The position numbers were made by a program, and so were the translations under genes. The notes under the pieces are model-generated. The model ran no database searches. It had not been told where the DNA came from and saw only the letters and a program-made list of their open reading frames with translations. Source: Acidobacteriota bacterium (GTDB lineage: Bacteria; Acidobacteriota; Vicinamibacteria; Vicinamibacterales; UBA2999). Taken from it: 33,061 nucleotides of DNA. Shown here in pieces: positions 24,187 to 31,695 of the stretch (position 1 is the stretch's first letter; the number at the start of each line of letters is the position of its first letter). The stretch is from the NCBI GenBank assembly GCA_016190945.1, contig JACPPO010000153.1, positions 1 to 33,061 of the forward strand. Reading direction: 5' to 3'.

Positions 24187-25419
24187 TCAGCGGCTGCCTT
24201 GCTTTTGCGCAGCAGCTCTTATCGCCTCCTCTTTCAGTTCTCTAATTCGTGGCTCGCGCTCAAGCCTCGTGTCCTTCGCACCTTCCATGGCGTTCTCCTC
24301 ATCGAGTCGACCGCCGGCGAGGCTGGAGGGCATGTCATCGTGGCCTTCGTGACAGATGTCTGCGCTGACCTTGTAGGTGTCATCCCGCGTCAACTCATGA
24401 AGCACCGTGTAGGGTCGGGTATAGACCGCGGGGTCGTCGACGGTGTAGCGGTACTCGATCGTGTCTGGGCCGACACGCGTGAACCGTTCGGTGAATCGCA
24501 GCGTCTCGCCGTCTCCCGGATAAGTTCCGCCATAACTCGTGATGATGGGAGAGGGGTACTTGATGTTCGTGGTCTCAACGACCAGCGTATTCCCCTCCCA
24601 ATGGCCGCGCACGTCGCCCCTCCACTGCTTGAACTTCGGTCCCAGATGGGGACGCCCATCGAGGGGGACGATGCGATAGTCCGCGACCGAATTTCCCTGG
24701 GTTATGCTTTCGTCAAAGGTTATCGCGACGTAGCCCGGAGCCTGCAGAAATCGCCTTACCCCACCCGGACTCGCGTTGTTCGAGAAGCCCTCCCCCAGAT
24801 TGACGGTCCCTGGGGTTTCGGCAGCCCCGGCGGTCCGGCCGCTGTTTGCCATGCCGAAGTTGCCGAGGACAGGCGCCTCAACGATAGGGATGCAACGTTC
24901 GCCGGCAGGGCGGTCGAACCACGAGTCAGAGTCACCGCGTCCGAGCGTCGCCGCTTCTCTCGCCTCGTAGTGCTTGACCTGCTCCAGCGTCCACGGAGGT
25001 AGGCGGCCGTCGGGCGGATCGATAATCGCCGAGGTCCGCTTCGAGTACCGAATCTTGTCGGGCTGATACCCAACGATAGAGTTGTAATTCGGCTGGTTAC
25101 GGTCTCCGCGGTTCTCTTGCTTTCCGCTAAGTCGGAGGGCGTTGCGCCGTTCCCCCTCCGCTTCCAACGCGGCCACTTCTGCGTCGGTCCGAAACTCTCT
25201 GTCCTGGAGCTCTGGGGGCCGCTCAAAGGGCACCTTATGCAGGCCCCGCCAGACACCCGGCACCTGCAGATCGGGATCCCCCCACGCCGTCCGCGGCGGG
25301 CTGTAACTCGAGCCGGCAGTGCTGGTCCCTGCCCCTGGCGCCTGACCCGCCAGCGGCACCGAGGCCACCGCGACAATGACCACGAAAGCGCCCAACAGAA
25401 TCAGCCAGCGATACTTCAT
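24187..25419 (-). CDS. Secreted protein of unknown function, paralogue 3
   Basis: A 410-residue exported protein, clearly homologous to paralogue 2 from end to end. The start MKYRWLILLGAF has GGGAGG 6 bases upstream; the region around the start is nearly identical to that of paralogue 2 (AGGTTTCAG against AGGTGTCAG before the ATG). The signal peptide is followed by SYSPPRTAWGDPDLQ. Shared blocks are GKQENRGDRNQPNYNSIVGY, DRPAGERCIP, GHWEGNTLVVETTNIKY, GPDTIEYRYTVDDPAVYTRPY and CHEGHDDMP. One difference is VPGVWRG where paralogue 2 has GLWRG, a two-residue insertion. It is the first gene of the tandem set on the minus strand and lies 40 bases from a large inverted-repeat region. No function is known to me. 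Confidence 0.85.
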   Translation of the reverse strand: MKYRWLILLGAFVVIVAVASVPLAGQAPGAGTSTAGSSYSPPRTAWGDPDLQVPGVWRGLHKVPFERPPELQDREFRTDAEVAALEAEGERRNALRLSGKQENRGDRNQPNYNSIVGYQPDKIRYSKRTSAIIDPPDGRLPPWTLEQVKHYEAREAATLGRGDSDSWFDRPAGERCIPIVEAPVLGNFGMANSGRTAGAAETPGTVNLGEGFSNNASPGGVRRFLQAPGYVAITFDESITQGNSVADYRIVPLDGRPHLGPKFKQWRGDVRGHWEGNTLVVETTNIKYPSPIITSYGGTYPGDGETLRFTERFTRVGPDTIEYRYTVDDPAVYTRPYTVLHELTRDDTYKVSADICHEGHDDMPSSLAGGRLDEENAMEGAKDTRLEREPRIRELKEEAIRAAAQKQGSR

Positions 25420-25458
25420 CTGACACCTCCCGTCGCTTACCAGTGGCACTAAGGCGTT

Positions 25459-25559
25459 GGACCGCTATACGGCTCCCAACGAGAATCTTGTACTCGTTGC
25501 GGGGCACGATGCATGCCTGGCACGCGACCCGCGAGCGGGCCGGAGCCGTATAGCGGTCC
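25459..25559. repeat. 101-bp element bounded by perfect 18-bp inverted repeats
   Basis: Arms at 25459-25476 and 25542-25559 are exact reverse complements (GGACCGCTATACGGCTCC). Inside, 25477-25483 and 25493-25499 form a further 7-bp hairpin with a 9-base loop. There is no flanking target duplication and no coding capacity, so an insertion sequence is not supported. It begins 40 bases upstream of the paralogue 3 start and is part of the 503-bp gap 25420-25922, in which I see no gene. Confidence 0.85.
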
Positions 25560-25561
25560 CC

Positions 25562-25640
25562 GGCGCGCAAAGCGCGCCAAGAAAGACTGGCAACCAGTCG
25601 CGGGCTCCGCTGGGATATCAAGAGTAGAGCCCGTGACTGG
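25562..25640. other. Cluster of competing hairpins (switch-like arrangement)
   Basis: Three stems stand next to each other. First, 25562-25568 pairs with 25572-25578 (GGCGCGC, AAA loop). Second, 25585-25590 pairs with 25594-25599 (GACTGG and CCAGTC). Third, 25594-25607 pairs with 25627-25640 over 14 bp with one G-T. The second and third both need 25594-25599, so they exclude each other, as in attenuators and riboswitches. On the minus strand this would lie in the leader of paralogue 3. It is not a tRNA: no T-loop or CCA is seen. Confidence 0.55.
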
Positions 25641-25766
25641 TTTGTCGAGTTTCGGTGGAACTCTACCGCTGCCTGGTATTTGGTGTCAAGGAAGCGTACC
25701 GCGCCCATGGTATAGGGTTACCGAAGGAAAGATCGTCGCGCCATACGCCATAAACGGTGTTACCGA

Positions 25767-25794
25767 CGCGGCTGTGCCCTGAAGGGCACCCGCG
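25767..25794. other. GC-rich hairpin upstream of hsp20
   Basis: GTGCCC at 25774-25779 pairs with GGGCAC at 25784-25789 around a TGAA tetraloop, extended by CGCG on both sides (25767-25770 and 25791-25794) across a small internal loop. No T-run follows on either strand. It may be a boundary between the divergent paralogue 3 and hsp20 leaders. Confidence 0.5.
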
Positions 25795-25831
25795 CGGGAC
25801 CACAGGCGAGACACGAGTTAGATTTGTCAGA

Positions 25832-25837
25832 TATAAC
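25832..25837 (+). promoter_or_regulatory. Candidate -10 box for the hsp20-nadK operon
   Basis: TATAAC lies 85 bases before the hsp20 ATG, with GAGACA (25808-25813) 18 bases upstream as a weak -35. No CIRCE inverted repeat (TTAGCACTC type) is present, so HrcA control is not suggested. Confidence 0.25.
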
Positions 25838-25922
25838 CCGACTGTGCCAGCCTAGTTGCCAAGCTCCAGGTGACCGCGTGATATGGAAGATGCCCGAAGG
25901 AAAGTAGGAATGGAACCCGCCG

Positions 25923-26369
25923 ATGGCCCAGTTCTCGTTCATTCCCTCCGGTGAAGCGAGCGACCTGGCCGACGATATCCGCGAATTGTTCGAGGACCTC
26001 GCGCGCAGCCTCGAGCGCGGACTGCAGGCCTACTCCAGCGAATGTCACCCCTCGCTCGACGTGCTCGAAACGGATCGAGCCGTTGAGATCACGATCGACG
26101 TCTCAGGTGTGCCGGCCGAGGCGCTGCGCGTGCTTTTTCGCTCGGGCGTTCTGCTGGTCGCCGGCGAAAAAGCGTCGGCACCCGTGGCGGCAGACCAGAC
26201 CTTCCACCTGATCGAGCGTGAGTTCGGCCGGTTTGCGCGCGCGGTGCGACTGAATGGTGCCTTTGACGTCCAAAACGCGCGCGCGCGGCTCCGGGACGGC
26301 GAGCTGACGATTGTACTGCCCAAGCTCAAGGAACGCAGGGGCCGCGGTCATCGAATTCCGATCGCATGA
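25923..26369 (+). CDS. Small heat-shock protein, Hsp20/alpha-crystallin family
   Basis: A 148-residue holdase chaperone that keeps unfolding proteins soluble. Residues about 44-138 form the alpha-crystallin domain: PSLDVLETDRAVEITIDVSGVPAEALRVLFRSGVLLVAGEK at its start and ARLRDGELTIVLPKLKERR at its end, where the usual 'A.L.DGVL.I.lPK' motif is visible. The N-terminal region is short and acidic, and the C-terminal IPIA could be the I-x-I type tail that assembles oligomers. Its last four bases overlap the next ATG (ATGA), which places it in the operon with the phosphodiesterase gene. Confidence 0.93.
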   Translation: MAQFSFIPSGEASDLADDIRELFEDLARSLERGLQAYSSECHPSLDVLETDRAVEITIDVSGVPAEALRVLFRSGVLLVAGEKASAPVAADQTFHLIEREFGRFARAVRLNGAFDVQNARARLRDGELTIVLPKLKERRGRGHRIPIA

Positions 26370-27202
26370 ACATTCTCTTCGTGGGGGACATTATCGGCCG
26401 CCCCGGCCGCGAGCTGATTCGCAAAGGGCTGCGGGCGCTGGTCGACCGCTACAGCCCGGATCTCGTGATCGCCAACGCGGAGAACGCCGCCGCGGGATTC
26501 GGCGTCACCAAGGAAATCGGCGATACGCTCCTTGAGTGGGGCGTCGACGTCATGACGTCGGGCAATCACATCTGGGACAAGAAAGAGGCGATTGACTACA
26601 TCGCGGGCGAGCCGCGGTTGCTTCGCCCGGCGAACTATCCGGCCGGGGTACCCGGCCGCGGCACCTACGTGGCCCGGACCGGCGACGGGCGCGCCGTCGG
26701 CGTCATCAACGTGATGGGACGGGTGTTCATGCTGAATATCGACGACCCGTTCGCGGTCGTGCTTCGAGAAATCGAGAACATCCGGCACCAGACGCGCGTC
26801 ATCATCGTCGATTTCCACGCGGAAGCGACGAGCGAGAAGGTCGCCATGGGGTGGTACCTGGACGGCAAGGTCACGGCGGTCATCGGCACGCACACGCATG
26901 TGCAGACCGCCGATGAGCGAGTGCTGCCAAACGGCACCGCGTACCTGACTGATGTCGGCATGACCGGCGGGCACGACTCGATCATCGGAATGGAAAAGGA
27001 GCCGTCGCTCGCCCGCTTCCTCAACGCGATGCCGTCGAAGTTCGAGCCAGCCACGGGCAATCCGCGGCTGAATGGCGTCGTTGTCGAAGCGGATGACAAG
27101 ACCGGCCGCGCCACGCGTGTCGCGCGCATCAGCTATTCGGAGCGCGAGCTGACGGAACTGGCAAGCGCGCCGAAAGATGCGCTGCTACGGACGACCGTGT
27201 GA
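26366..27202 (+). CDS. ymdB: YmdB-type metallophosphoesterase (TIGR00282 family)
   Basis: A 278-residue metal-dependent phosphodiesterase. Family members hydrolyse cyclic nucleotides such as 2',3'-cAMP and affect RNA and biofilm phenotypes in Bacillus. All dinuclear metal ligands are in place: D8 (GDIIGRPGR), E39 and N40 (ANAENAA), N67 and H68 (SGNHIWD), H151 (DFHAEATSEK), H176 and H178 (GTHTHVQTAD). The length is typical. It sits between hsp20 and xseA with overlaps at both ends (ATGA upstream, GTGA downstream), so its translation is coupled to theirs. In many bacteria this gene lies near rny; here no rny is in view. Confidence 0.93.
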   Translation: MNILFVGDIIGRPGRELIRKGLRALVDRYSPDLVIANAENAAAGFGVTKEIGDTLLEWGVDVMTSGNHIWDKKEAIDYIAGEPRLLRPANYPAGVPGRGTYVARTGDGRAVGVINVMGRVFMLNIDDPFAVVLREIENIRHQTRVIIVDFHAEATSEKVAMGWYLDGKVTAVIGTHTHVQTADERVLPNGTAYLTDVGMTGGHDSIIGMEKEPSLARFLNAMPSKFEPATGNPRLNGVVVEADDKTGRATRVARISYSERELTELASAPKDALLRTTV

Positions 27203-28620
27203 CCTCTCTCTTCGATCTGCCCTTCGAGGAACCCGAGCTGCCCGCCCAGGCGTCGCAGCCCGAGCCGCCCGCGCCGCGGCGCGTCTTGACAGTTTCCGAG
27301 CTGACAACACGGATCCGCGCGCTTCTCGAAGATCGATTCATCGAGGTCTGGGTCGAAGGCGAGCTGTCGAACAGCCGCGTCTGGAATACCGGCCACATGT
27401 ACTTCACGCTCAAGGACGCCGGCGCGCAGATCAAGGGCGTCATGTTCCGGTCCGCCGTGCGCGCGCTGCCTTTCACGCCTCGGGACGGGCTTCGCGTCGT
27501 CGCGCGCGGCCGCATCAGCGTGTACGACCCGAAAGGCGAGTATCAGATCGTCTGCGAGCACCTCGAGCCGGAGGGGCTCGGCGCCCTGCAGCTTGCCTTC
27601 GACCAGCTCAAGCAGCGCCTGTCGGCCGAGGGCCTGTTCGATCAAGGCCGCAAGCGCCCGCTGCCGGCGCTGCCACGCAAGATCGGCGTGGTGACATCGC
27701 TCGACGGCGCCGCGGTGCGCGACATCATCCATGTGCTGCGGCGCCGCTATCCGAATGCGCACATCGTCATCCGGCCGGCGCGGGTCCAGGGTGAAGGCGC
27801 CGCGCTGGACATCGCCCGGGCGCTTGCCGCGATCGGCAAGGTGGCCGGTGTCGACGTCGTCATCGTCGGACGAGGGGGGGGATCGATCGAGGATCTCCGG
27901 GCGTTCAACGAGGAAGTCGTGGCGCGGGCGATCGCCGGCTGTCCGGTGCCGACGATTTCAGCCGTCGGACATGAAACCGACGTCACGATCGCCGATTTCG
28001 TCGCCGATCTCCGCGCGCCGACGCCCTCCGCGGCCGCCGAGATGGTCGTCACTCGGAAGGATGACTTCAGCGCGCGCATCGATCGGCTGGCGCATCGCGT
28101 GAACACGACCATGGCGACGCGCCTGCACCGGTTCGAGTCGCGCCTGCGCACACTTCAGGCGCGTCCAGGTTACGCCGACGTGCGTGGCCGGCTTGCGATG
28201 CGCGGCCGCCACGCCGCGGATCTCGCACACGAGCTACGTCGTGGCCTGCGCGCGCACGTTGCGGCCCGCGAGCGGACCTACCAATCCCTGCGCCTGGCGC
28301 TCGAGACGTTCGATCTCCGCCGGCGCCTGGGCGGCCTCCGGACACGGCTCGTGGCTGCCGACGGCAGGCTCTCCGGCGCGAGCGCCAGGGGCCGTCACCG
28401 CGCCGATGGCCGGCTGCGCGCGGCGGCGGCGCGGCTGGACGCGCTCAGCCCGCTCGCCGTCCTGGCCCGAGGCTATGCTGTGTGCTGGAACGCCGACCGC
28501 ACGGTGGTCATCCGCAACTCGACCGCCGTTGCGAAGGGCGACCGTGTACGCGTGACGCTGGCACGCGGCGAATTGGACTGCGCAGTAACGGGCCACGGAG
28601 ACACAAAGACGCAGAGATAA
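27199..28620 (+). CDS. xseA: Exodeoxyribonuclease VII large subunit
   Basis: A 473-residue nuclease subunit that, with XseB, degrades single-stranded DNA in both directions. It shows the N-terminal OB-fold (LTTRIRALLEDRFIEVWVEGELSN at about 34-57, GHMYFTLKDAGAQIKGVMFR), the catalytic domain (KIGVVTSLDGAAVRDI, DVVIVGRGGGSIEDLRAFNEE, ISAVGHETDVTIADFVADLRAPTPSAAAE), then a long Arg-rich helical region that binds XseB. The start is GTG 27199 overlapping the ymdB stop as GTGA. The last nine residues, GHGDTKTQR, are encoded by the left arm of a dispersed-type inverted repeat (28592-28609) and are probably an acquired tail. Confidence 0.96.
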   Translation: MTSLFDLPFEEPELPAQASQPEPPAPRRVLTVSELTTRIRALLEDRFIEVWVEGELSNSRVWNTGHMYFTLKDAGAQIKGVMFRSAVRALPFTPRDGLRVVARGRISVYDPKGEYQIVCEHLEPEGLGALQLAFDQLKQRLSAEGLFDQGRKRPLPALPRKIGVVTSLDGAAVRDIIHVLRRRYPNAHIVIRPARVQGEGAALDIARALAAIGKVAGVDVVIVGRGGGSIEDLRAFNEEVVARAIAGCPVPTISAVGHETDVTIADFVADLRAPTPSAAAEMVVTRKDDFSARIDRLAHRVNTTMATRLHRFESRLRTLQARPGYADVRGRLAMRGRHAADLAHELRRGLRAHVAARERTYQSLRLALETFDLRRRLGGLRTRLVAADGRLSGASARGRHRADGRLRAAAARLDALSPLAVLARGYAVCWNADRTVVIRNSTAVAKGDRVRVTLARGELDCAVTGHGDTKTQR

Positions 28621-28648
28621 CCAAAGCAATTCTCTGTGCCTCTGTGGC
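28592..28648. repeat. Inverted repeat of 8-base words at the xseA end
   Basis: Arms 28592-28609 (GCCACGGAGACACAAAGA) and 28631-28648 (TCTCTGTGCCTCTGTGGC) pair at 15 of 18 positions plus one G-T, with two mismatches and a 21-base loop. The right arm is periodic: TCTCTGTG, CCTCTGTG. The left arm is inside the xseA coding sequence, and the stop codon TAA (28618-28620) falls in the loop. I associate this kind of 'ctctgtg' repeat with many unrelated high-GC genomes. Confidence 0.8.
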
Positions 28649-28674
28649 GCTGCGGCCTGTGAGGGTGAGAACCG

Positions 28675-28932
28675 TTGGATCCGACAATAAAGGACTTCGA
28701 GGCGGCGATCGCCGAGCTCGAATCGGTCGTCAAGAAACTCGAGGAAGGCGACCTGCCTCTCGAGACGTCGCTGCAGCTGTACGAGCGCGGCGTGCAGCTC
28801 TCCCGCTTCTGTCATTCACGCCTGGAGGAAGCGGAGCGCCGCATCGAGGTGCTGAACGAGCGCGGCGAGCTCAAGCCCGCGCCTGCCGCGCTTACCGAGG
28901 ACGACGACGGTCGGTCAAAGGTGAAAGGTTAG
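28675..28932 (+). CDS. xseB: Exodeoxyribonuclease VII small subunit
   Basis: An 85-residue partner of XseA. It shows the family motif at the start (PTIKDFEAAIAELESVVKKLEEGDLPLETSLQLYERGVQLSRFC), a helical hairpin that binds the XseA C-terminal region. The start is TTG 28675, since no ATG or GTG precedes the conserved block in frame. A GAGGGTGAGA stretch upstream could serve as ribosome-binding site. The stop TAG is inside the left arm of a 14-bp inverted repeat, and the last residues (GRSKVKG) are just outside the conserved domain and may be repeat-derived. Confidence 0.93.
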   Translation: MDPTIKDFEAAIAELESVVKKLEEGDLPLETSLQLYERGVQLSRFCHSRLEEAERRIEVLNERGELKPAPAALTEDDDGRSKVKG

Positions 28933-29060
28933 AAGTCAACTTCCTGAACATGCGCGCACCATCGGCGAGGAAGATGAAACTAGATCAAAGGGCAACGGTC
29001 AAAGGGCAGATGATATGGATCGCTGGCGTTGATCACGATTTGACTTTTGACTTCTAACCT
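28926..29060. repeat. Inverted repeat with heptad words between xseB and ispA
   Basis: AGGTTAGAAGTCAA at 28926-28939 is the exact reverse complement of 29047-29060. The right part is a heptad run: TTTGACT, TTTGACT, TCTAACC (29039-29059). Inside, TCAAAGGGCA occurs at 28985-28994 and 28999-29008, a period of 14. The left arm contains the xseB stop codon, and the right arm ends two bases before the ispA ATG. Confidence 0.8.
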
Positions 29061-29062
29061 AC

Positions 29063-29989
29063 ATGTCGTCGCAAGGTTTCAGTGAATATCTCCAGGCGCG
29101 CCGGGCGGAAATCGAGGCGGCGCTCGCCGCCGCCTTGCCTGCCCCACCGGGGTGCCCCGCGATCGTCGCCGACGCCATGCGCTATAGCGTCACCGCCGGC
29201 GGCAAGCGATTACGGCCGGTGCTCTGCCTGGCCAGCGCCGACGCGGTTGGGGGCGATCGCGCCCTCGCCATGCCGGCGGCCTGCGCCGTCGAGCTCATAC
29301 ATACGTACTCCCTGATTCATGACGACCTTCCGGCCATGGATAACGACACCATGCGCCGCGGCCGACCGACCCTGCACGTGGTGGCTGGCGAAGGCATGGC
29401 CATCCTCGCCGGCGACGGCCTGCTGACCGAGGCGTTCGCGCTGCTCGCGCGCGCGCCCGCGGCGACGGATCCCGCGCTCGTGGCGCGCAAACTTCGCGTT
29501 GTCGGCCTGGTCGCCACCGCCGCCGGACCGGTCGGCATGGTCGGGGGACAGGCGATCGACCTCGCGTGCAGCGCCCCTGACGCGGCCGGACATTCCGCGC
29601 CGCCGTTGGATGCGGACGGGATACGCATCATGCATTCCAAGAAGACAGGCGCGCTCATCCGCGCCTCCGCGGTCGCGGGCGCGATCATGGGTGGCGCCGG
29701 AGATGGCACGATCGTGCAGGTTGATGCCGCCGCCGCCGAGCTCGGCCTCGCATTTCAAATCGTCGACGACATCCTTGACGTGGAGGGCGTGTCGGCGCAT
29801 CTCGGCAAGACGCCCGGCAAGGACGCCGCCGCGGGCAAGCCGACCTATCCGGCGCTCTACGGCCTCGACGTCGCACGCCGAATGGCGGCGGAGTGCCTCG
29901 AGCGGGCCGAGCGGGCGCTGCGGGCGGCGGACCTCGCGGAATCGCGGCTCATGGAAATCGGCCGCTGGATCGTCCACAGGTCCAATTGA
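29063..29989 (+). CDS. ispA: Farnesyl/geranyl diphosphate synthase (short-chain polyprenyl synthase)
   Basis: A 308-residue isoprenoid synthase that builds farnesyl diphosphate from IPP and DMAPP for quinone, undecaprenyl and hopanoid synthesis. It shows GGKRLRPVL at about 47-55, the first aspartate-rich motif DDLPAMD at 87-93 (the bacterial FPP synthase form with two extra residues), HSKKTGALI, and the second motif DDILD at about 235. The ATG is preceded by a repeat, not by a clear Shine-Dalgarno. Product chain length cannot be read with certainty. The 3' end overlaps tlyA by four bases (TTGA). In many genomes dxs follows ispA; here tlyA follows directly. Confidence 0.93.
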   Translation: MSSQGFSEYLQARRAEIEAALAAALPAPPGCPAIVADAMRYSVTAGGKRLRPVLCLASADAVGGDRALAMPAACAVELIHTYSLIHDDLPAMDNDTMRRGRPTLHVVAGEGMAILAGDGLLTEAFALLARAPAATDPALVARKLRVVGLVATAAGPVGMVGGQAIDLACSAPDAAGHSAPPLDADGIRIMHSKKTGALIRASAVAGAIMGGAGDGTIVQVDAAAAELGLAFQIVDDILDVEGVSAHLGKTPGKDAAAGKPTYPALYGLDVARRMAAECLERAERALRAADLAESRLMEIGRWIVHRSN

Positions 29990-30717
29990 CAGCCAAGGTC
30001 CGCCTCGATCAGCTGGTGGCCGACAAGGGGTTGGCGCCTTCGCGGGAACGGGCGCGCGCGTTGATTCTTGCCGCGCGGGTCAGTGTCGACGGGCAGGTGG
30101 TCAGCAAGGCGGGCGCGCGGGTCGAATCGGATGCGGACGTCGCCCTGCTTGGCCCCGATCATCGGTATGTCGGCCGCGGGGGGCTCAAGCTGGCGCACGC
30201 GCTCGACACGTTTGAGATCGCCGTGGCCGGCCGGGACGCGCTCGACATCGGCGCGTCGACGGGCGGATTCACCGACGTGCTCCTGGCGCGAGGCGCCACG
30301 CGCGTCGTGGCGCTTGATGTCGGCCACGGCCAGCTGGACTGGACGCTGCGCAACGACCCACGCGTCGTGATCATCGAGCGCTTCAACGCGCGGCACCTCA
30401 CGCTCGCCGACCTTCCCGGTCCCATGGATATCGTGTGTATCGACGTGTCGTTCATCTCGCTGCGGCAGATTCTCCCGGTCGTCCCGCCGCTCCTTCGCGC
30501 CGGCGCGGACGTGGTCGCGCTCGTCAAGCCCCAGTTCGAGGCCGGCCGCGCGGAAGTGCGCAAAGGCGTGATCCATGACGCGGCGATCCATGCGCGCGTG
30601 GTCGAGGAGATTCGCGTCGCGGCCGCTGCGGTAGGATTGACGCAAGCTGCGGCGACGCCCTCGCCGATCACCGGCCAGAAGGGCAACGTCGAGTTCCTCC
30701 TCCACCTGCGTCCATGA
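29986..30717 (+). CDS. tlyA: TlyA-family rRNA 2'-O-methyltransferase (hemolysin A family)
   Basis: A 243-residue protein with an N-terminal S4 RNA-binding domain (VRLDQLVADKGLAPSRERARALI, about 5-60) and a FtsJ-like methyltransferase domain. The SAM loop is GASTGGFTD at 89-97. K69, the aspartate in CIDVSFIS, and the lysine in ALVKPQFE give the K-D-K part of the FtsJ catalytic set. TlyA in mycobacteria methylates 16S and 23S rRNA; the name hemolysin is historical. I chose TTG 29986, which overlaps the ispA stop as TTGA and begins right at the S4 domain. The upstream GTG at 29893 would add 31 residues that only re-read ispA. Confidence 0.93.
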   Translation: MTAKVRLDQLVADKGLAPSRERARALILAARVSVDGQVVSKAGARVESDADVALLGPDHRYVGRGGLKLAHALDTFEIAVAGRDALDIGASTGGFTDVLLARGATRVVALDVGHGQLDWTLRNDPRVVIIERFNARHLTLADLPGPMDIVCIDVSFISLRQILPVVPPLLRAGADVVALVKPQFEAGRAEVRKGVIHDAAIHARVVEEIRVAAAAVGLTQAAATPSPITGQKGNVEFLLHLRP

Positions 30718-31598
30718 CCGTTCGACGCGTCGGCATCGTCGCCAAGCAGGGCCTGGTGGCCGCGTCGGAACAGGTGTCGCGACTGGGTCCGTGGCTCCGG
30801 GAGCGCGGCGTTGAGGCGATGTACGAGCGCGACACGGCGATGCTGGCGGGCGCCGCCGCGCAGGGCGCGAAGACGATGACGCGGGAGGCGCTGCCGCGCG
30901 AGGTCGACCTGGTGATCGTGCTCGGGGGCGACGGCACCCTGCTCGCCATGGCGGCCCGGATCGCCCAGTCGGGCCGCGATATCCCGATTCTGGGCGTGAA
31001 CTTCGGCAGCCTGGGATTCCTGACCGAGATCCGCATCGATGAGCTGACGCCGTCGCTGGAACGCGTTCTGGACGGCACGGCCGCCTTTGACGAGCGCGCC
31101 ATGCTCGCGGCCGACGCCTACCGGAAAGGTCAGCAGGTGGATTCGCGCATCGTCCTGAACGACGTTGTGTTCACGAAAGCGGCGCTCTCCCGCGTGATTG
31201 AACTGTCGGTCTCCGTGAGCGGAGAGTTCGTGACGCGCGTGAAAGCCGACGGCTTGATCGTCGCGAGTGCCACCGGCTCCACCGCCTACAACCTCGCTGC
31301 GGGGGGCCCGATCGTGCATCCGATGGTGGACGCGCTCGTCCTCACGCCGATCGCGCCGCATACGCTCACCAACCGCCCCGTCGTGATTGCCGGGAGCGCG
31401 ATGGTCGAGGTCCATGCGCACGCGAGCGGCGCGCCCGAGGACATCTTCGTGACCTACGACGGACAGTCGGGATATCCGCTCCACGAGGGTGATGCCGTCC
31501 GCGTGCGCAAGTCCGCGCGCGCCCTGCGCCTGGTCAAGGCCCCCGCGCGCGGCTACTTCCAGGTCCTGAGAGAGAAACTGAAGTGGGGCGAACGCTGA
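30714..31598 (+). CDS. nadK: NAD kinase (ATP/polyphosphate-dependent)
   Basis: A 294-residue kinase that phosphorylates NAD to NADP. The signature GGDGT is at 71-75 (VIVLGGDGTLLAMA), followed by GVNFGSLGFLTEI, the ND pair in IVLNDVVFTK, KADGLIVASATGSTAYNLAAGGPIVHP and FVTYDGQ. The length is typical. It overlaps tlyA by ATGA and ends the operon; recN, which often follows nadK, is absent, and the strand switches to cdd. Confidence 0.97.
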   Translation: MTVRRVGIVAKQGLVAASEQVSRLGPWLRERGVEAMYERDTAMLAGAAAQGAKTMTREALPREVDLVIVLGGDGTLLAMAARIAQSGRDIPILGVNFGSLGFLTEIRIDELTPSLERVLDGTAAFDERAMLAADAYRKGQQVDSRIVLNDVVFTKAALSRVIELSVSVSGEFVTRVKADGLIVASATGSTAYNLAAGGPIVHPMVDALVLTPIAPHTLTNRPVVIAGSAMVEVHAHASGAPEDIFVTYDGQSGYPLHEGDAVRVRKSARALRLVKAPARGYFQVLREKLKWGER

Positions 31599-31695
31599 AC
31601 GCACGGAACAGCTCAGGGGACGAGCGAGGTTGAGCGCGGGCGTGAGCACGCGCGACCCGAGCGGCCGACGGTTTCGAGTGGCCGTCCGAGCCTTT

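Noticed and set aside
25459-25559. Insertion sequence or MITE
   Set aside because: The inverted ends are perfect, but there is no target-site duplication beside them and no transposase; kept as a repeat only.
25560-25700. Possible tRNA in the structured gap
   Set aside because: Stems are present but there is no T-loop GTTCRA, no seven-base anticodon loop in the right place and no acceptor pairing.
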